DNA from: Rheinheimera texasensis DSM 17496
Lineage (GTDB): Bacteria > Pseudomonadota > Gammaproteobacteria > Enterobacterales > Alteromonadaceae
Direction of reading: 5' to 3'
DNA: 64,000 bases
Assembly (NCBI RefSeq): GCF_000711985.1
Contig: NZ_KL544006.1
Location: 304,179-368,178, forward strand
Below are positions 61,554 to 64,000 of the stretch, piece by piece. A model generated the notes under the pieces. That model searched no databases. It saw only the letters and a list, made by a program, of their open reading frames with translations, and was not told the DNA's origin. A program made the translations under genes and the position numbers. Every line of letters starts with the position of its first letter. Within the stretch, counting starts at the first letter, position 1.

Positions 61554-64000
61554 TTAGAAACTATTAATAGCAGCCAGTGCAACGGCGCTTTGATAGAAGA
61601 TTTGAGTGACCTGAGTCCATAGAGTCATACTATCTTTAAACTCAGTATCCAGTGGCACCACGACGGTATCACCAGGTTTTAAACCTTGCTCTGACACCGC
61701 AAACCACTGAGAGCTTTGCGGCACGTACACTGAACCGTCAGCGCGGATAATATAAACCCTGTCGGCATCTGCCCGTTTGCGCACACCACCGGCCAGAGCC
61801 AGATAATCATCGATCAGCAGCTCTTTTCTGTATCTGTGGCTAGATGCGTGTTGTACTTCGCCAACCACACTGATTGCTGTATTCATCGGCGGTACAAACA
61901 GCTCATCACCGTGTTCAGCAACGATATCTGCACCTTCGTCAGCCTGCTGAATTGCGTTGATATCAACAACCAAGCGCCCAACCGGCTTCACCTTTTCGAT
62001 TTCTGCAATCATGGCCATAGCTTCCTGGGGCGCAACACCGGCACCGTCCGGTGTCAGGCTACGCGCAGCGATGTCAGCACGTAACTGTTGACTCAGCTTT
62101 TGGATCTGCTCAGATTCGCGCTGGCGGGTTTGTAACCGCGTGAACACTGCACCTTCGGCAAAGGCATCAGGTTTCAGGCCACCGGCGCGATTCAGCACAT
62201 TTGATAGTTTTTCGCCCGGAACAATAGTGTAAACACCAGGGAAGCGCACCATACCAGTCAAGCGAACCTGGCGTTCGATGTTCCAGTTTGGGATAGCAAA
62301 AATGTTGAGTTTGTCCCGCGCTTGCAGGGCTTGGTTTGCTTTACCAGCAATAACGTTGCGCAAGCTGAAACTGATATGTTTGACCTGCATATCGCCGGAG
62401 TCAGCCTCAATGTAAGCGCGCGTCAGCTCGGCCCGGTCCATAAAAGCACTGCCTTTAAGGCCACCGGCCGCAGCGATTAAGCCTTTTACGGAGCCATTTT
62501 CAACAAGGGGATAATCACCTGATACTTTTACTTCGCCGGAGACGTAAACAATACGTTGCCCGTTTAAAGCATTTTTACCGCTTCTCAGTTTTTCCAATAC
62601 ACCAAACAACAGCTCCGATCGACGCAAATGAACTGTCTTTGCCAGGGTTTCAGGATCCGTTAAAGCTTTATCCAAAAAGCTCTGAAACTCTGCCATTAAC
62701 CATTTCTCTTCGTTAGCCCACTGTCTGGTTTCCGAGAATAACTGGGTCGCCTTTTTCTGTTCTAAAATCAGTTCAAATGCCTGATCCGCTAATGATTCTA
62801 TTTGCAGGACAAGGCCGTCTTGTTGTTTGACATCAGCACTGCCATTTTCTTCTCTGGCTTTTTGAAACTTCAGAATAGATTCCTCATCAAACCACCCTGC
62901 CTTTTCAGCCTTTTTACGGAAAAACTCATTTAAATCCTGCCGCTCATACGCTTTATCTTCATGATGGAAGACTAAAATCTGATCGCGCGGCTGCAGCTGC
63001 ATATTGTCGGTGGACAGCGGGTTGTTGATCGCTTCCGCCAAATCAAACTGGAACACACGGATTTCACCGCCATAGCTGACCTCACGCACCAGCAATGCAT
63101 AATCGAGATCTGCGGTTGTATGTAAATCAGACCAGAATGACTGCAACAGACTGTTCACCCGCATGCCTTGCTTCCAGGCGTATTTGCCCGGGCGCACAAC
63201 GGCACCTGCCACTACAACTTCATTCTCAAACCGAGGGGATGTAGCGCCTAAACGAAGGACGTCACCAGCTCTAGCCTGTACCTGCAAACCTTCAGCGGTC
63301 GTTAAATCCAGATTAAGCAAATCGCGGACATTTTGCTTATTAACCCGCTCAACAATGGCATTCTGTGTGAAAGCACCGGGTTTCGCACCTCCAGCCATTT
63401 CCAGCAGTTGTGCCACAGTTTCACCTGGTTTAATCTCGTAGATCGCCGGCCGAACCACTTCCCCAACAACTTCAACCAAACCTGCAACCGGTTTTACTAA
63501 GATGACATCGCCTTGTTGCACCGGAATATCGCCTGAGGCATCGCCATGCAAAAGCAGGTCATAAACATCAAAATGGCCAATGATTTCACCATCGCGATTA
63601 ATTTGAATTTGTCGTAAGGAACCGATATCGGATATGCCTTTACTTAATGTCAGCACGCTGCTGACTGTTGCCATGGCAGGTACAGCATAACTCCCTGGAT
63701 TGTTCACCTCACCAGCGACAAAGACGGTGATTGTCCGAAGTTCAGCCATGCTGAGCGCGACTTCGACACCCAACATTTGCGATTTAATTTTGTCGCTCAG
63801 AAGCTGTCGCGTCTGTGCAAATGTAAGGCCTGAGACCGGAAAGGCACCAATATCCGGAATAGACACAGCGCCATTACGCTCAACAGTCAATTCTTCGGTC
63901 AGACTTTCTTTGCCAAAAACCTGCAGTAATAACTGGTCGCCGGGCCCAACAATGTAAGAATCCGGCACCGGTACGTTTTCCAGCGACAAATTTTGCTTGC
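61554..64000 (-). CDS. Large multi-SLBB polysaccharide export protein (5' end outside the window)
   Basis: At least 815 residues are visible and the frame runs off the right edge; the TTG at 63989 is internal. SYIVGPGDQLLLQVFGKESL starts a polysaccharide export (Wza-type, PF02563) domain. Several SLBB domains follow, each seen as a V.GEV..PG.Y or V.G.V..PG.Y unit (GEVNNPGSYAVP, GEVVRPAIYEIK, GAVVRPGKYAWK, GEVKVSGDYPL, GMVRFPGVYTI, GEVQHASSHRY). A helical insert lies at about residues 350-480. Wza has about 380 residues, so this is the long form found in Vibrio and Alteromonadales O-antigen/capsule loci. It would be the outer-membrane channel. Confidence 0.9.
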   Translation of the reverse strand, partial: KQNLSLENVPVPDSYIVGPGDQLLLQVFGKESLTEELTVERNGAVSIPDIGAFPVSGLTFAQTRQLLSDKIKSQMLGVEVALSMAELRTITVFVAGEVNNPGSYAVPAMATVSSVLTLSKGISDIGSLRQIQINRDGEIIGHFDVYDLLLHGDASGDIPVQQGDVILVKPVAGLVEVVGEVVRPAIYEIKPGETVAQLLEMAGGAKPGAFTQNAIVERVNKQNVRDLLNLDLTTAEGLQVQARAGDVLRLGATSPRFENEVVVAGAVVRPGKYAWKQGMRVNSLLQSFWSDLHTTADLDYALLVREVSYGGEIRVFQFDLAEAINNPLSTDNMQLQPRDQILVFHHEDKAYERQDLNEFFRKKAEKAGWFDEESILKFQKAREENGSADVKQQDGLVLQIESLADQAFELILEQKKATQLFSETRQWANEEKWLMAEFQSFLDKALTDPETLAKTVHLRRSELLFGVLEKLRSGKNALNGQRIVYVSGEVKVSGDYPLVENGSVKGLIAAAGGLKGSAFMDRAELTRAYIEADSGDMQVKHISFSLRNVIAGKANQALQARDKLNIFAIPNWNIERQVRLTGMVRFPGVYTIVPGEKLSNVLNRAGGLKPDAFAEGAVFTRLQTRQRESEQIQKLSQQLRADIAARSLTPDGAGVAPQEAMAMIAEIEKVKPVGRLVVDINAIQQADEGADIVAEHGDELFVPPMNTAISVVGEVQHASSHRYRKELLIDDYLALAGGVRKRADADRVYIIRADGSVYVPQSSQWFAVSEQGLKPGDTVVVPLDTEFKDSMTLWTQVTQIFYQSAVALAAINSF

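Overview
The window reads as chromosome of a gammaproteobacterium, most like the Alteromonadales/Rheinheimera group. The grounds are a six-gene rnf operon followed by nth, a CsrD-type degenerate GGDEF/EAL protein, bfd behind a Fur-like box, a DUF2750 protein and a type II secretion (T2SS) family cluster. The genus is inference. No integrase, transposase, CRISPR array or rRNA was seen; one tRNA (Asn, GTT) lies at the left edge.

Region 1 (1-17.9 kb) is mostly core genome: tRNA-Asn, a CsrD-like regulator, rnfABCDGE-nth, gloA, an aspartoacylase-family hydrolase, bfd, DUF2750, a cyclophilin/YqaA pair, a MAPEG protein, tdk and an MJ1255-type glycosyltransferase. Between nth and gloA sits a 3.2-kb cassette: MDR oxidoreductase, small membrane protein and SDR on the minus strand, with a divergent TetR regulator. 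It is bounded by the real 3' end of nth and a decayed second copy of that 3' end, so it looks like an insertion scar.

Region 2 (17.9-64 kb) is one long minus-strand surface locus. In order of transcription from the right edge it runs: SLBB export protein (cut by the window), Wzz, rfbBACD (dTDP-rhamnose), Wzx, Wzy, GT2, asparagine synthase, MDR-Gfo/Idh fusion, heparinase-like protein, GT4, PglC-like initiating transferase, PglD/NeuD-like acyltransferase, an acyl-activation module (ACP, SDR, AMP ligase, LuxE-like, LuxC-like, DegT aminotransferase), GT4, WbpV-like epimerase/reductase, WecA/WbpL-like initiating transferase and two GT2s. A T2SS-like cluster in the unusual order G-E-F-H-I-J-K-L-M-C-D follows, then a strongly promoted gene for a cysteine-free, acidic, signal-peptide-bearing protein that looks like an S-layer protein. 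Last come a nitroreductase-like protein, a polysaccharide pyruvyl transferase family protein and a CapD/WbpM 4,6-dehydratase.

The most striking observation is in the S-layer-like gene. Its reading frame is broken inside a 3.6-copy, 10-bp tandem repeat. One or four full repeat copies would give a continuous 497- or 507-residue protein; the three copies present give a truncated 283-residue product. This is what a slipped-strand phase switch would look like. With the adjacent private T2SS-like exporter and the surrounding polysaccharide genes (a possible surface anchor), it suggests a switchable S-layer system. A likely small RNA follows the gene. All functional statements rest on reading motifs and context; no database search was run.
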